In this document: positions 25,974 through 35,500 of the stretch, in pieces
How the letters are laid out: each line of letters opens with the position of its first letter
Position numbering within the stretch: position 1 is the stretch's first letter
The notes under the pieces: model-generated
Told to the model about the DNA's origin: nothing
Database searches by the model: none
Seen by the model: the letters and a program-made list of their open reading frames with translations, nothing else
Translations under genes and position numbers: made by a program
Assembly (NCBI GenBank): GCA_035504095.1
Contig: DATJSN010000101.1
Coordinates: 1-49,238, forward strand
Reading direction: 5' to 3'
Origin: DATJSN01 sp035504095
GTDB taxonomy: Bacteria; Planctomycetota; Phycisphaerae; WQYP01
Length of the DNA: 49,238 bases

Positions 25974-27149
25974 ATGAGCTTTCAGAACACATCATGGGAA
26001 GCATCTGAAAATCAAATCAATCTGGTGAATCTGATCGCCGGCAACGCCCATAAATCACCGGAACAGCAAGATAAAGTCATGGGCATTTTTGCCGGCGAAG
26101 GCGTCGGACCGGAAATTACGCAAGCCGCAATAAAAGTTCTCGACGCAATCGAGGTGGTTTATTCGCTGAATATCAAAAGGTCTTATGGCGAAGCCATCGG
26201 CCTTTCTGGCGGTGAAAACGGTCATGACGCCGAAGGCAAGATCACACAGAAAGCCGTTGACTTCTGCGAGAAAATTTTTTCTCAAAGCGGCGCGATTATG
26301 TGTGGCCCGGGCGGCGGCCGGTTTGTGTATGATCTGCGCCGGCGTTTTGACCTGTTCTGTAAAATCGTACCCCTTAGACCCAGTGCTGAATTGCATTCCG
26401 TAAACCGGGTGAAACCAGATTATTTACATAATTTGGACATCGTAATAGTCAGAGATAATGCCGGCGGAGTTTACCAGGGATGCTGGTCGGAGAATAAAGA
26501 TTCTGCGGACGGCTGCGTTGCGGAACAACGCTTTAGCTATACTCAAACGCAGGTGGAGAGAATTATTAATGTCGCGGTGCGTTTGTCACTGACGAGAAAA
26601 GGACGTCTCCATGTCATCGTCAAGGAGGGAGGGGTTCCAGGCATCAGCAGACTCTGGCAGCAAGTTGCCCGCCGAGTCTGCTCTGAAACACAAGTGCGAT
26701 GCATTGTTCTTAATGCGGATAACGCCGCTTACCAGTTGATTCAACATCCTGTCGAGTTTGACGTCATCGTCACGCCGAACATGGTTGGCGATATTCTCGC
26801 GGATCTCGGCGCGGTTCTGCTCGGATCGCGCGGGCTTTCATATTCGGCCAACTATTCCGCGAAAGGAAACGCCGTTTACCAGACAGGTCATGGCGCGGCA
26901 TTTGACCTTACTGGTACGGATCGGGCAAATCCAGCAGCGCAGATTCTAAGCATGGCCATGATGTTGCGGGAAAGCTTCAATTGCCACGTTGAAGCATCCT
27001 GCATCGAACAAGCGATCGAAGACGTTTGGCATGCGGGCTGGCGGACACCAGACATCACACAAAACGGTGATCGCATCGTCGGAACGCAGCGCATGGGAGA
27101 ACTGATTGCTGAAGCAGTCCTTACTCAAGTAGGCAATCGTGTGCACTGA
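25974..27149 (+). CDS. Isocitrate/isopropylmalate dehydrogenase-family enzyme of the biosynthetic cluster
   Basis: The product is 391 residues with an unusual ~35-residue N-terminal extension. The fold begins at IFAGEGVGPEITQAAIKVL. Family residues are present: the Arg-rich DLRRRFDLFCKIVPLRP, VRDNAGGVYQG, VIVKEGG...SRLWQ with the catalytic Lys, the metal Asps in NADNAAYQL and GDILADLG, and the cofactor loop GHGAAFDLTGTDRANP. It should oxidatively decarboxylate a 2-hydroxy acid bearing a 3-carboxylate (malate, tartrate or isopropylmalate type). 'VKEGG' and 'RDNAGG' replace the usual DKANV and RELTGG, arguing against ordinary leucine synthesis. GGAG lies 10 bases before the ATG, and TATACT at 25882 is a possible -10. 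Its TGA overlaps the next ATG by one base. Substrate unknown. Confidence 0.85.
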   Translation: MSFQNTSWEASENQINLVNLIAGNAHKSPEQQDKVMGIFAGEGVGPEITQAAIKVLDAIEVVYSLNIKRSYGEAIGLSGGENGHDAEGKITQKAVDFCEKIFSQSGAIMCGPGGGRFVYDLRRRFDLFCKIVPLRPSAELHSVNRVKPDYLHNLDIVIVRDNAGGVYQGCWSENKDSADGCVAEQRFSYTQTQVERIINVAVRLSLTRKGRLHVIVKEGGVPGISRLWQQVARRVCSETQVRCIVLNADNAAYQLIQHPVEFDVIVTPNMVGDILADLGAVLLGSRGLSYSANYSAKGNAVYQTGHGAAFDLTGTDRANPAAQILSMAMMLRESFNCHVEASCIEQAIEDVWHAGWRTPDITQNGDRIVGTQRMGELIAEAVLTQVGNRVH

Positions 27150-29203
27150 TGAAACCATTATTACTGCTGATCGATTTTCAAAATGATTACTTGACAAGGT
27201 CCAACCTCCAACCGGCTGCCGGACAGGTTGTGCAGATCGCGGCAAAGCTTCTTAGCGCCTGCCGTGAAAAGTCGGTTCCCATTATTCATGTTCGAACAAG
27301 CGTTCATCGGAATCCCGACGACCGCATGCCTCATTGGAAATCGGCCGGGCGCTGGATATGTGAGCCAGGAACGCCCGGATATCTTCCGCCGGAGTCTTTG
27401 AGCGAGATTTCCGGAGAAACGATCATCGAAAAGCAATTTTTTAACGGCTTTAGCAATCCCCTCTTAGCTACAACATTACAGACTTTCGGATGCGATACTT
27501 TGTTTTTGGCTGGCGTGCATTTGCATGCATGCATAAGGGCTACCGCGCTGGAGGGATACGAACGAGGATTGAACGTTTGGATTGCAGAAGATGCGGTGGC
27601 CAGCGACGATGCGATGCACGCCGCTATCACACGACGGTATTTGTCAGCGCGACATATCAACTTTGCGCCCGCCGAAATGCTCGTTCGAATGCTGGAGAGT
27701 TCCGCCGCGACCAAAGAATCTTTGTATCAGACTATTGAACGTCGTTCACCAAATAAAACGGATGAGTTGCTATGGACAATTCAGCCCGACAATGCGACAA
27801 AAATATCCCAGGCGGTGACGGCGGCAAAAAATGCCTTCTCAAGCTGGCGAAAAACTTCCATTCAAACCCGAGCCGCCATACTCGATCGGCTCGCCGACCT
27901 GCTTGAGAAACATGAAAACGATATTGCGAGTTTGATCACCAGGGACATCGGCAAGCCGATCACCATGTCGCATGCGGAAGTACGGCGTAGCGCTGAATTA
28001 ATACGTGCTGCGGCAAATCACGATTCCGAGTCGTTCGAGACCCGCTGCGGCGATCAAGCCCATAGTCGCCATCTGCCGCTGGGCGTTGTGGCAGTCGTTA
28101 CACCATGGAACAATTCTCTGGCAATACCGGCGGGCAAAATCGCGCCTGCACTTTTTTATGGAAATGCCCTGGTTTGGAAACCCTCTCCTGTCGGTTCCAT
28201 GGTCGCACTGAGGTTTCTGGAATTGCTTCAGATTGCTTTCGAGTCACACGATGGTCCGCTGCCTGTTGAATTGTGCATTGGTGATCAGAATACGGCTTCG
28301 CTAATTGCGGAAAATCCCTGCGTAGACGGAGTAAGTTTGTCCGGATCTTTGGCGGCAGGATATGCGTTGCAGGAAATATGTGCGCGACGGCACATCCCGT
28401 TTCAAGGTGAGTTGGGCGGAAACAACCCAGCGATTGTCTGGGACGACGCCGATCCGCACGAAAGCATGAGGCAGGTGGCCGCCGGCGCTTTTGGTTTCGC
28501 GGGTCAGCGGTGCACCGCGAATCGGCGACTCATTGTTTCCGAAAAATTACGCGACGTCTGGCTTGAACGCATCCAGCGCGCAACACGACAACTGGTCTGG
28601 GGGGATCCCTGGAATCCGCAAACTGTGATAGGGCCGCTGATTGACGCCGCCAAGCGCGACAGCCTGGCCATGTTGCTCAAACGAGCCGAGAAAAACGGGC
28701 TGAAAATTTTAAAGCCTCACGCCGAGCAAAATGATTTCACCGAACTCTGCCGGCGAGGCGCTTATCATCCTCCGGTCATTGTCTGTTGCGACAATCCGAA
28801 CGATGAAATTGTACAGGAAGAAACCTTCGGCCCTGTTTTGGTCGTACAAAGAGCGAAAAATTTTGGCCATGCCATCCAGTTGTGCAACGACGTTCGGCAG
28901 GGACTGGTGGCGGCGTTATTTACGAACAGCGACCAGCGAAAAGAGGAATTTCTGGACCGAACAAAGGCCGGCATTTTAAAAATCAATGGCACAACAGCCG
29001 ATGCTGACGCGACTTCCCCCTTTGGAGGCTGGAAGGCGTCAGGTGTCGGTCCGGCGGAGCATGGCCCATGCGACCGGGAGTTTTTTTGCCGGGTACAAAC
29101 CATTTATGAACCTCAAGGCCGGGCGTTAAACCCTGTCGATAATATATATGAAAATATCCAAAACAGGCCTGTGAAATCGCCTTTGGCTGACTATTCTGAA
29201 TAA
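27149..29203 (+). CDS. Fused isochorismatase-like cysteine hydrolase and aldehyde dehydrogenase
   Basis: One unbroken 684-residue frame contains two enzymes. Residues 1-185 are an isochorismatase-family hydrolase with triad D9 (LLIDFQND), K95 (IEKQFFNGF) and C128 (GVHLHACIRAT); such enzymes cut amides, nicotinamide-like or enol-ether substrates. After a ~30-residue linker, residues 210-665 are an NAD(P) aldehyde dehydrogenase with VTPWNNS, VWKPSP, the general base E421 (GELGGNNP), nucleophile C455 (FAGQRCTANRR) and EETFGPVLV. Both halves look active. The start overlaps the preceding dehydrogenase stop as TGATG, so the proteins are made together. I know of no described enzyme with this fusion. 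A plausible sequence of steps is amide or imine hydrolysis, then aldehyde oxidation, feeding the NRPS; that is inference. Confidence 0.88.
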   Translation: MKPLLLLIDFQNDYLTRSNLQPAAGQVVQIAAKLLSACREKSVPIIHVRTSVHRNPDDRMPHWKSAGRWICEPGTPGYLPPESLSEISGETIIEKQFFNGFSNPLLATTLQTFGCDTLFLAGVHLHACIRATALEGYERGLNVWIAEDAVASDDAMHAAITRRYLSARHINFAPAEMLVRMLESSAATKESLYQTIERRSPNKTDELLWTIQPDNATKISQAVTAAKNAFSSWRKTSIQTRAAILDRLADLLEKHENDIASLITRDIGKPITMSHAEVRRSAELIRAAANHDSESFETRCGDQAHSRHLPLGVVAVVTPWNNSLAIPAGKIAPALFYGNALVWKPSPVGSMVALRFLELLQIAFESHDGPLPVELCIGDQNTASLIAENPCVDGVSLSGSLAAGYALQEICARRHIPFQGELGGNNPAIVWDDADPHESMRQVAAGAFGFAGQRCTANRRLIVSEKLRDVWLERIQRATRQLVWGDPWNPQTVIGPLIDAAKRDSLAMLLKRAEKNGLKILKPHAEQNDFTELCRRGAYHPPVIVCCDNPNDEIVQEETFGPVLVVQRAKNFGHAIQLCNDVRQGLVAALFTNSDQRKEEFLDRTKAGILKINGTTADADATSPFGGWKASGVGPAEHGPCDREFFCRVQTIYEPQGRALNPVDNIYENIQNRPVKSPLADYSE

Positions 29204-29246
29204 ATGCCATAGAGCAGCCATCGAACATTGACAGAGGAGTTTGTGT

Positions 29247-30230
29247 ATGTCCACTTCCGGAATTGACGAGCTTGTTCATCCAATTGCCAAACGTTTACAA
29301 GAGAATCACATGGCCCGTCTGGGGATTGCCAACACAATGCGTTTAGCCCATGCTTATAACCGCTTGAAATTCGGCCAGCAGGACAATTGGCGGCAAGCCC
29401 TATACCAAAAACGCTGGGACACGATGCTTGAAGAAAATGGGGCTTTTGTACGCCCGCGAATCCATATGAAAGATGGTTGGGCGATCGATGATTCAATGTC
29501 GTTGCCGCACCTGGATCGTGTGCTGGAGGATTCAGAAAAGATCATCGCCGAACGTTCCGGGGTTCGGCGTTCCGATGTGGGCAAGTATCGCAGTTATTTC
29601 CAGGATGTGTGGACGCCGGCCGATCTTGAAACGTATCCCTCTTTTCTCGATTTTGTCACATCGAGCGACGTGCTTGCCCCGGTAGGTGATTATCTGAAGT
29701 GCATTCCCGCACTATCCAACACGCTGCCTTCGGGAATTCGCTTCGTTGAATCCAACGCCGCCTTTGACGACAAGCCTGATAGTCCACACGACAGCCAGCT
29801 TTATCACATCGATTATTATTCACTACCGAACGTTTACGTATTGGTTTTGCTTAGAGACACGACGCCGGAACATGGTCCCTGGACATTCCTGCCGCGATCC
29901 ATCTCACAAGACGCGATGAAAAAGTTGCGCTATTGGTCGAAGCAGCATGGGTATCGCCTGAGCGATGAGCAAATTTATTCAGTTGTGGATCGAAAACAGG
30001 TCATCGAATTCTGCGGGAAGCGCGGGGACGTTTTGTTCATTGAATCTTCGGGCTGTTTTCATTATGGCAGCCGCAATTCCGTTAAGCCGCGTTTTCAACT
30101 CATGATCGGTTATGCAGGCGCATGCCGGACGGACTTCAGTGAAGCGATCATGCCGCATAAAGTGTACCCCGTCCGTGAAACGGATTCGCGCCTGAGGAAA
30201 TTGGTTTTGGATAAAAATATGCTGGAATGA
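29247..30230 (+). CDS. PhyH-like Fe(II)/2-oxoglutarate dioxygenase
   Basis: The predicted product is 327 residues from an ATG at 29247 with GAGGAG 8 bases upstream. The jelly-roll iron site is visible: H187-x-D189 in YHIDYYS and distal H272 in GCFHYGSRNS, with R282 ten residues later (KPRFQLMIGY) for 2-oxoglutarate binding. LLRDTTPEHGPWTFLPRS between them is typical of PhyH-type hydroxylases (GxLxxxPGSH region). It should hydroxylate, desaturate or cyclise a small molecule. It follows the hydrolase-ALDH gene by 43 bases on the same strand and once directly preceded the NRPS gene, as the repeats at 30203 and 32497 show. It is therefore a tailoring enzyme of that cluster by position. Confidence 0.82.
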   Translation: MSTSGIDELVHPIAKRLQENHMARLGIANTMRLAHAYNRLKFGQQDNWRQALYQKRWDTMLEENGAFVRPRIHMKDGWAIDDSMSLPHLDRVLEDSEKIIAERSGVRRSDVGKYRSYFQDVWTPADLETYPSFLDFVTSSDVLAPVGDYLKCIPALSNTLPSGIRFVESNAAFDDKPDSPHDSQLYHIDYYSLPNVYVLVLLRDTTPEHGPWTFLPRSISQDAMKKLRYWSKQHGYRLSDEQIYSVVDRKQVIEFCGKRGDVLFIESSGCFHYGSRNSVKPRFQLMIGYAGACRTDFSEAIMPHKVYPVRETDSRLRKLVLDKNMLE

Positions 30231-30300
30231 TTGACTTGCCGGGAGTCTACCGTCGTGCGTTCTGTCTTTTCTGAAAAACCTTTTACCCGGAACAGTCAAT
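30203..30300 (+). repeat. Junction repeat, copy A (oxygenase 3' end plus NRPS-like 5' end)
   Basis: This segment matches 32497..32594 at a constant offset of 2294 bases. Over the first ~80 bases I count about 10 to 12 mismatches and no gaps; similarity then continues with a one-base shift to about 30345. It spans the last codons of the intact oxygenase gene and a non-functional copy of the NRPS start. Confidence 0.85.
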
Positions 30301-30345
30301 TACGGCTTGTTTCGAATGCATCGCGGCGATGTATCCTTCACAAAC
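30231..30345 (+). pseudogene. Remnant of an NRPS gene 5' end
   Basis: Directly after the oxygenase stop the DNA reads GGGAG...GTG and then codes VRSVFSEKPF, matching the true NRPS start VHSAFSEKAF downstream. About 40 bases later a one-base shift breaks the frame, and recognisable similarity fades by about 30345 (TATCCTTC is still shared). The rest to 30433 shows no gene. This is the decayed mirror of the functional NRPS start at 32549. Confidence 0.7.
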
Positions 30346-30433
30346 CCAGAACCACGTTTGGGGTCCAAACCCTTCGGGGTGAGGCGGTGGCTTCCGCACG
30401 GCGTCAATTCTTGATTGGTCAATGCGCGGGGAA

Positions 30434-32161
30434 TTACGGTTTATGCTTCCATGCGATCATGAACAATTGATTGGTAATATTATTTCCATCCGGGCCCGGC
30501 TGCCAGCGCTGCAAGCCGCTGTGGTCAGCTAAGGAGCTAAATACCTTTGCGGCAAAGAAGCTGTCGTGAAAAGATAAGGATACGTTTGGGTTATAAGCCA
30601 GCCAAATATGGTTCTTTGATCCGGAATGGTTGAATATATTGATAATGGAGTTCGCCTGTTCATTTAGATTCGAAGGGGAAAAAACCCGGTTATCAGTCAA
30701 TGCCGATTCCCCACTGGGTCTTAATGGAAAGCTGACTATTATCACAGGAATATGGTGAAGATATTGCTCGTACTCCAGGCCTTTGAGATCGCCCCAGGTT
30801 GCGATAACTATGTCGCCAGGTTGTACATACTGCGCGAGTACCTCGCTGCGTTTGGTATATAAATCGTCGATATCAAACGGATGCGAGGCATTAGCCAGGC
30901 AGGGGATGCAGACCAGGGCTGTGAGGCTCAGGGGCGCCAGCCGGCCAAACCAGGCGTTTTTACAAGACAGCGCCTGCTGAAATTGGGCTATGCCCACCGC
31001 AAGCAAAGCCAGAAAACCTGGTTGGGAGAAAAAATCGTAACGTCCGACCACATACAACGGCATATGCAACAAAGAATACAAATAAAGAAATATCAGGTCA
31101 TAAAAGCAAAACAACAACAGCACGCAAACCTGCGCATTGTCGGCGACGTTTGTGATTTCGATCTGGAAGAATTTGCAAAACATCCGGCGTGTGGGCACAA
31201 GGGCTAAAATGACCGCCAGTAAACACCCAACGACAGATCCCGCTATCACGCACCTTCGGATAAATCCATGTTTAATCAAATCCGAATAATTACCCATTAA
31301 ACTGAGGTGCTGCAGGGAATCCGGTATGGCATAGATGATCAAATGTTGTTGGGTCCAGAGCGTACTGATCCAGTCTAGATTGTGGGCATTGGTACGGATT
31401 TGCGTCCTGAGCAGCTCAAAGCCCGGCAAATAAAGAAGCGCGTCGGCCGCCAGAACGGCCAAAAGCCAGATCCAACTCCGCCGCGAGGCCCCTAGTATCC
31501 AGGCCGCCAGCAGGTAGGCGCCGGCAAATGGAACCAAAAGGTGATGGGTGTAGAATGACAGCAAGAGAAAAATTCCGAAGGCTATCCAATGCGGCGGCGA
31601 CTGGCGCCGAATCGCGGCGGTATAACAGTAAAGGCATAGGACCTCCAGCAAGCAGCCAAACATGTAGTCGCGGGCCTCAGTCGAGAATTGAACCTGCATC
31701 CCCGCAAGGGCGAAAAGCATCATGCCCCAAAGGGCGGCTCGCCGGGAAAGACCCAGTTCGCGCAACCAGAACGGGAACACCCCGACCGCAGCAATTCCAA
31801 GAAGCATGGAAAGCGAGCGCACCGCATGTTCCTGAATGCCAAAGAAATTAATCCAGCCTTTCAGGAGCAGGTAATAAAGAGGAGGATGGTTGTCGGAATT
31901 GGCAAGGGTCTGCAGAATCCCATTTGGCGAGAGCACGACCAACATCGTGGCGTATTCATCCCCCGAGAATGCCTCTCGAGTCAGTAAAACCACGACTCGA
32001 ACCAGAATGGCAAGGGCCATAATGCCCAGGAAAGCCCGGGAAAAAAAATGTTCTGAAAGGTTCTGCTGAATATTGGCTGAATTGCTGTTTTGTACGGCGT
32101 CATGGGGCGGCTCCGACGGTATATTTCCGCCGGATGGAGATTTATTATTCCGGATCGGCAT
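30434..32161 (-). CDS. GT39/ArnT-like membrane glycosyltransferase
   Basis: The product is 575 residues with a polar cytosolic head and about ten or more membrane helices. The first periplasmic loop carries the acidic pair of the GT-C fold (SGDEYATML) followed by NSDNHPPLYYLLLKGWINFF. An ARDYMF segment lies further on, as in the PMT/ArnT/RgtA group (dolichyl- or undecaprenyl-phosphate sugar donors). A soluble C-terminal domain follows the last helix. GAGGG lies about 10 bases before the ATG. It is reversed relative to its neighbours and is bracketed by the two junction repeats, so it is probably a later arrival rather than part of the biosynthetic operon. The acceptor (lipid, protein or the cluster product) cannot be told. 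Confidence 0.82.
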   Translation of the reverse strand: MPIRNNKSPSGGNIPSEPPHDAVQNSNSANIQQNLSEHFFSRAFLGIMALAILVRVVVLLTREAFSGDEYATMLVVLSPNGILQTLANSDNHPPLYYLLLKGWINFFGIQEHAVRSLSMLLGIAAVGVFPFWLRELGLSRRAALWGMMLFALAGMQVQFSTEARDYMFGCLLEVLCLYCYTAAIRRQSPPHWIAFGIFLLLSFYTHHLLVPFAGAYLLAAWILGASRRSWIWLLAVLAADALLYLPGFELLRTQIRTNAHNLDWISTLWTQQHLIIYAIPDSLQHLSLMGNYSDLIKHGFIRRCVIAGSVVGCLLAVILALVPTRRMFCKFFQIEITNVADNAQVCVLLLFCFYDLIFLYLYSLLHMPLYVVGRYDFFSQPGFLALLAVGIAQFQQALSCKNAWFGRLAPLSLTALVCIPCLANASHPFDIDDLYTKRSEVLAQYVQPGDIVIATWGDLKGLEYEQYLHHIPVIIVSFPLRPSGESALTDNRVFSPSNLNEQANSIINIFNHSGSKNHIWLAYNPNVSLSFHDSFFAAKVFSSLADHSGLQRWQPGPDGNNITNQLFMIAWKHKP

Positions 32162-32548
32162 AGATGATTTCCCTCAGAGTCTGCCTGATCAATTAATTCC
32201 CTGAATACCATGGCCGGAGTTCCGAGATTTTAGATACTGCCCCGGGCAACCTGGGACAGTTTAACTCAGGAATCGGTTTTACAGGAATACGGCTTCCCTG
32301 GTAACGGGGACGCAAAGGAAGAAGGCTGCGTTTTACACTCACAATTTGCCGGGGTTTTCGATGGTGAGCAAATCCACCGCGACTCCAAAGGAGAACAAGG
32401 ATTTTTTCACCAAAATCCTGTATAAACAGATGTTAAAAAAACCAGGAAATCCATCGCATCCATAGAACGGAACAACTATGTTCAAAATTGATTCTAGGTT
32501 TTGGATAAAAATTTGCTGGAATGATTGAACCGCTGGGAGTCTACCGCT
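32162..32548. other. Intergenic region with structured-RNA-like element and junction repeat B
   Basis: These 387 bases separate the divergent glycosyltransferase and NRPS genes and should hold both promoters. Three things are visible. (1) At 32293..32321 a hairpin CCTG-GTAA-CGGG (GNRA loop) is followed by GACGCAAAG and enclosed by CTTC/GAAG pairs; this recalls the core of the c-di-GMP-I riboswitch, but the rest of that fold is not found. (2) A decayed oxygenase 3' end begins at 32497. (3) A GGGAG ribosome site at 32535 serves the NRPS GTG start. The remainder shows no gene. Confidence 0.5.
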
Positions 32549-32594
32549 GTGCATTCTGCGTTTTCTGAAAAAGCCTTTAATCCCGAACAATCGA
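32497..32594 (+). repeat. Junction repeat, copy B (oxygenase 3' remnant plus true NRPS start)
   Basis: This is the partner of 30203..30300. Its left part is a non-functional copy of the oxygenase end (GGTTTTGGATAAAAAT, then GCTGGAATGA). Its right part is the functional ribosome site and first codons of the NRPS gene. Each copy thus keeps one working half and one decayed half. Confidence 0.85.
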
Positions 32595-35500
32595 TTGCGT
32601 CCAGCTTCGATCAAATTGCAACACTATATCCTTCGCGAATTGCTTTGCTTTCCCCCGACTGGAACCCAACCTATGCTGAGCTAAATGCCACGGCAAATCG
32701 CGTGGCCCACAAGTTGCTTTCGCACCATGGCTCGTCGCTAGACAGGGTCGCAGTGCTGATGCGGCATGATGTACCACTGATTGCGGCGGTCCTCGGCATC
32801 CTTAAAGCCGCAAGAATCGCCGTGGTGCTCAACCCGACTGACCCACCGATCCGTCTTACGCAGGTTTTGGGTGATGCTGAGCCTGCACTGATTATTACGG
32901 ATTCATTTAATAGTGCAATTGCCGATCAAATCGCGGGGTCTGGGTGTGAAGTCGTTCGTTTTGAAGATCATTCCGATGAACCTGCAGATAATCCTGAAAT
33001 CCAAATCAACCCTGAACAAACCGCCATTTTAATTTACACGTCCGGTTCAACGGGACGACCCAAAGGGGTCATGAAAACCCATCGTGGCATACAACACAAT
33101 GCATTTCGATTGGCTCATGGTATGGAATTGCAGTTCGAAGATCGAGTCATTCTGCTCGCATCTTTAAGTGGAGGGCAGGGTGTTGCAACAACATGGTGCG
33201 CGCTTTTGAATGGAGCGACGCTTTCTCCATTTCCCATCATGGAAAAAGGCGTAACCGGGCTGGCTGACTGGATAACTGAAAATTATATAACGGTTTACAT
33301 TTCGGCGGCGTCAGTATTTCGCCATTTTATCCGGTCATTAAACGATAAAATGTATTTCCCCGGCGTACGCGTGGTCCGGCTCGGTTCTGAAACAGCCACG
33401 GCCAGTGATTTTGCCCTGTGGCGGAAACATTTTTCCAGCAAATGTTTCCTGCTGCATACGTTGTCCAGTTCTGAAACGGGCAATATTGCCCAGCAACGTT
33501 TTAATCACGACCAGGTGATTCCCGAAGGTCCGCTGTCGGTTGGACAAACGGCGCCTGGTATGGAAGTGCTGCTTTTGGATGAAAACGGTTGCGAAATACG
33601 GAACGGACACCTCGGAGAAATTGTTGTGCGCAGCGCTTATATGTCTCCTGGTTATTGGCGCAATGAAACGTTAACTGCGGAACGCTTTGGCCAAAGCGAC
33701 GAGCCGGGAAAGCCGAGGACTTTCCGCAGCGGAGACCTCGGACGTCGTGATGCTGACGGACAAATCATTTTCATGGGACGTAAAGACGCCCGGGTTAAAA
33801 TTCGCGGGTACCGGATTGAAATATCCGAAATTGAACGCGTTCTTGGTCTCCAGCCCGAAATCGAAAAAGCCATCATAGGACTGCGCGAATCCTCCAATAA
33901 AGATCCCCAACTTGCCGCATATATCGTTCTTCGCCGCGGATTGACATGTACCGCTGAAAAACTCCGCAACATTTTACGCTCCACCCTGCCCAGCCAGATG
34001 GTGCCTACAACCTTTATTTTTCTCGATGAATTTCCATTGACGCCGCACGGTAAAGTCGACCGGGAAAAACTGCAGGATATAGAGCCACAGACATCCCATC
34101 ATGTGGAACAACCATCAACGGAAACAGAAATACTTCTTGCAAATATCTGGCGGGATGTTTTTCATCGTTCCCAAATCGGACGGAATGATCATTTCTTTGA
34201 CCTGGGCGGCGATTCGCTCAGCGCGGCGGTTATAGCAGCACGAATACATGCCGCAATCGGCGTTGAGATGGACCTCCGCATCTTTACGGACCATCCGACA
34301 CTGGCCGACCTTGCCCAGGTAATTGACGGCGTGCGTCGTTCTGACGTCGCGGAAAATTTACCCGCAATGCGTCGAGTGTCGCGAGAATCGCCCCTGCCGG
34401 TATCTTTTGTCCAGGAGCGCATACTCAGACATTTACAAGTTGAGGATGTTCCAACGGGTTATACAATGGCTCGCGGTTATCTTATTAAGGGTTCTTTGAA
34501 TGTCGACATCATGCGCGAGAGCATGAATTATCTCCTGCAACGTCACGAAATACTCCGCACAACTTTCGATTACATCAACGGCACGCCGGTGCAAATCGTC
34601 CACTCAATAAAAACGATACCCCTGCCTTTGATTGATTTAAGCGGCACCTCGGATGTGGAAAAACAAGTTTCTGATATTTTGCGGAAAGAATCTCTACAGC
34701 CGTTCGCTCTGAAGTCGGGGCCTTTGTTGCGATTCATATTGGTACGAACAAGCGACGACGAATACCATTTGTTGCGCATCAATCACCATATTATTTCCGA
34801 TGATTGGTCCTGGAAAATGTATTTCGAAGAGCTGGCTGAGGTGTACAAGTCGAAACTGGATGGAAAACCTCCGCCCTTGCCGACGTTTGAGCCGCTGCAA
34901 TATGGCGACTTTGCGGCGTGGGAGCGGAACATTCTGAACCCGGACGGACCCATTTATAAGAATGAAATTCTATGGTGGAAAAATTTATTTGCGGGCAATA
35001 TGCCCTCCATGGTTTTACCATTCAGAAGGCCAAGGGTACTTAAAACGGCGTTGCCTTCTGATGGGCGTTTACACTGGGACCTTGATCCTGAGACTTCACA
35101 GCGGCTCAACCAGATTGGGCGTGAACAAAAAGTAACGTATTTTGTAATCAGATTGGCCGCTTTCGCAGCACTTTTGTCTGAAAAAATCGGTCAATCAGAA
35201 CTGGCCATCGGCACTTATATGACCAATCGCCATCACGATCAAACGCAGAACTTATTTGGGTATTTTGTGAATCTTGCCGCATTGCGATTACATTGCGACA
35301 GGGATCAGGTTTTCACCGAATGGATGAATACGGTGCGAAAAGTGGTGGGGGAAACAAAAGCCCACAGCAAAATTTCTTATGAGCATCTATGCGATGAATT
35401 GCGGAAACTAGGCATCAATCCACCAGAGCTTCCTGCGATATTAAATGTAATAGCGCGTCTTCCACCAACACAACTTGGTGATGCGGAACTTATAAGGTCA

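Noticed and set aside
25974..27149. Ordinary leuB (3-isopropylmalate dehydrogenase)
   Set aside because: Family residues are present but the RELTGG and DKANV segments are changed, there is an N-terminal extension, and no leucine genes are nearby.
30434..32161. Insertion sequence between the junction repeats
   Set aside because: The inserted gene is a multi-helix GT39-like glycosyltransferase; no transposase, terminal inverted repeats or short target duplication were found.
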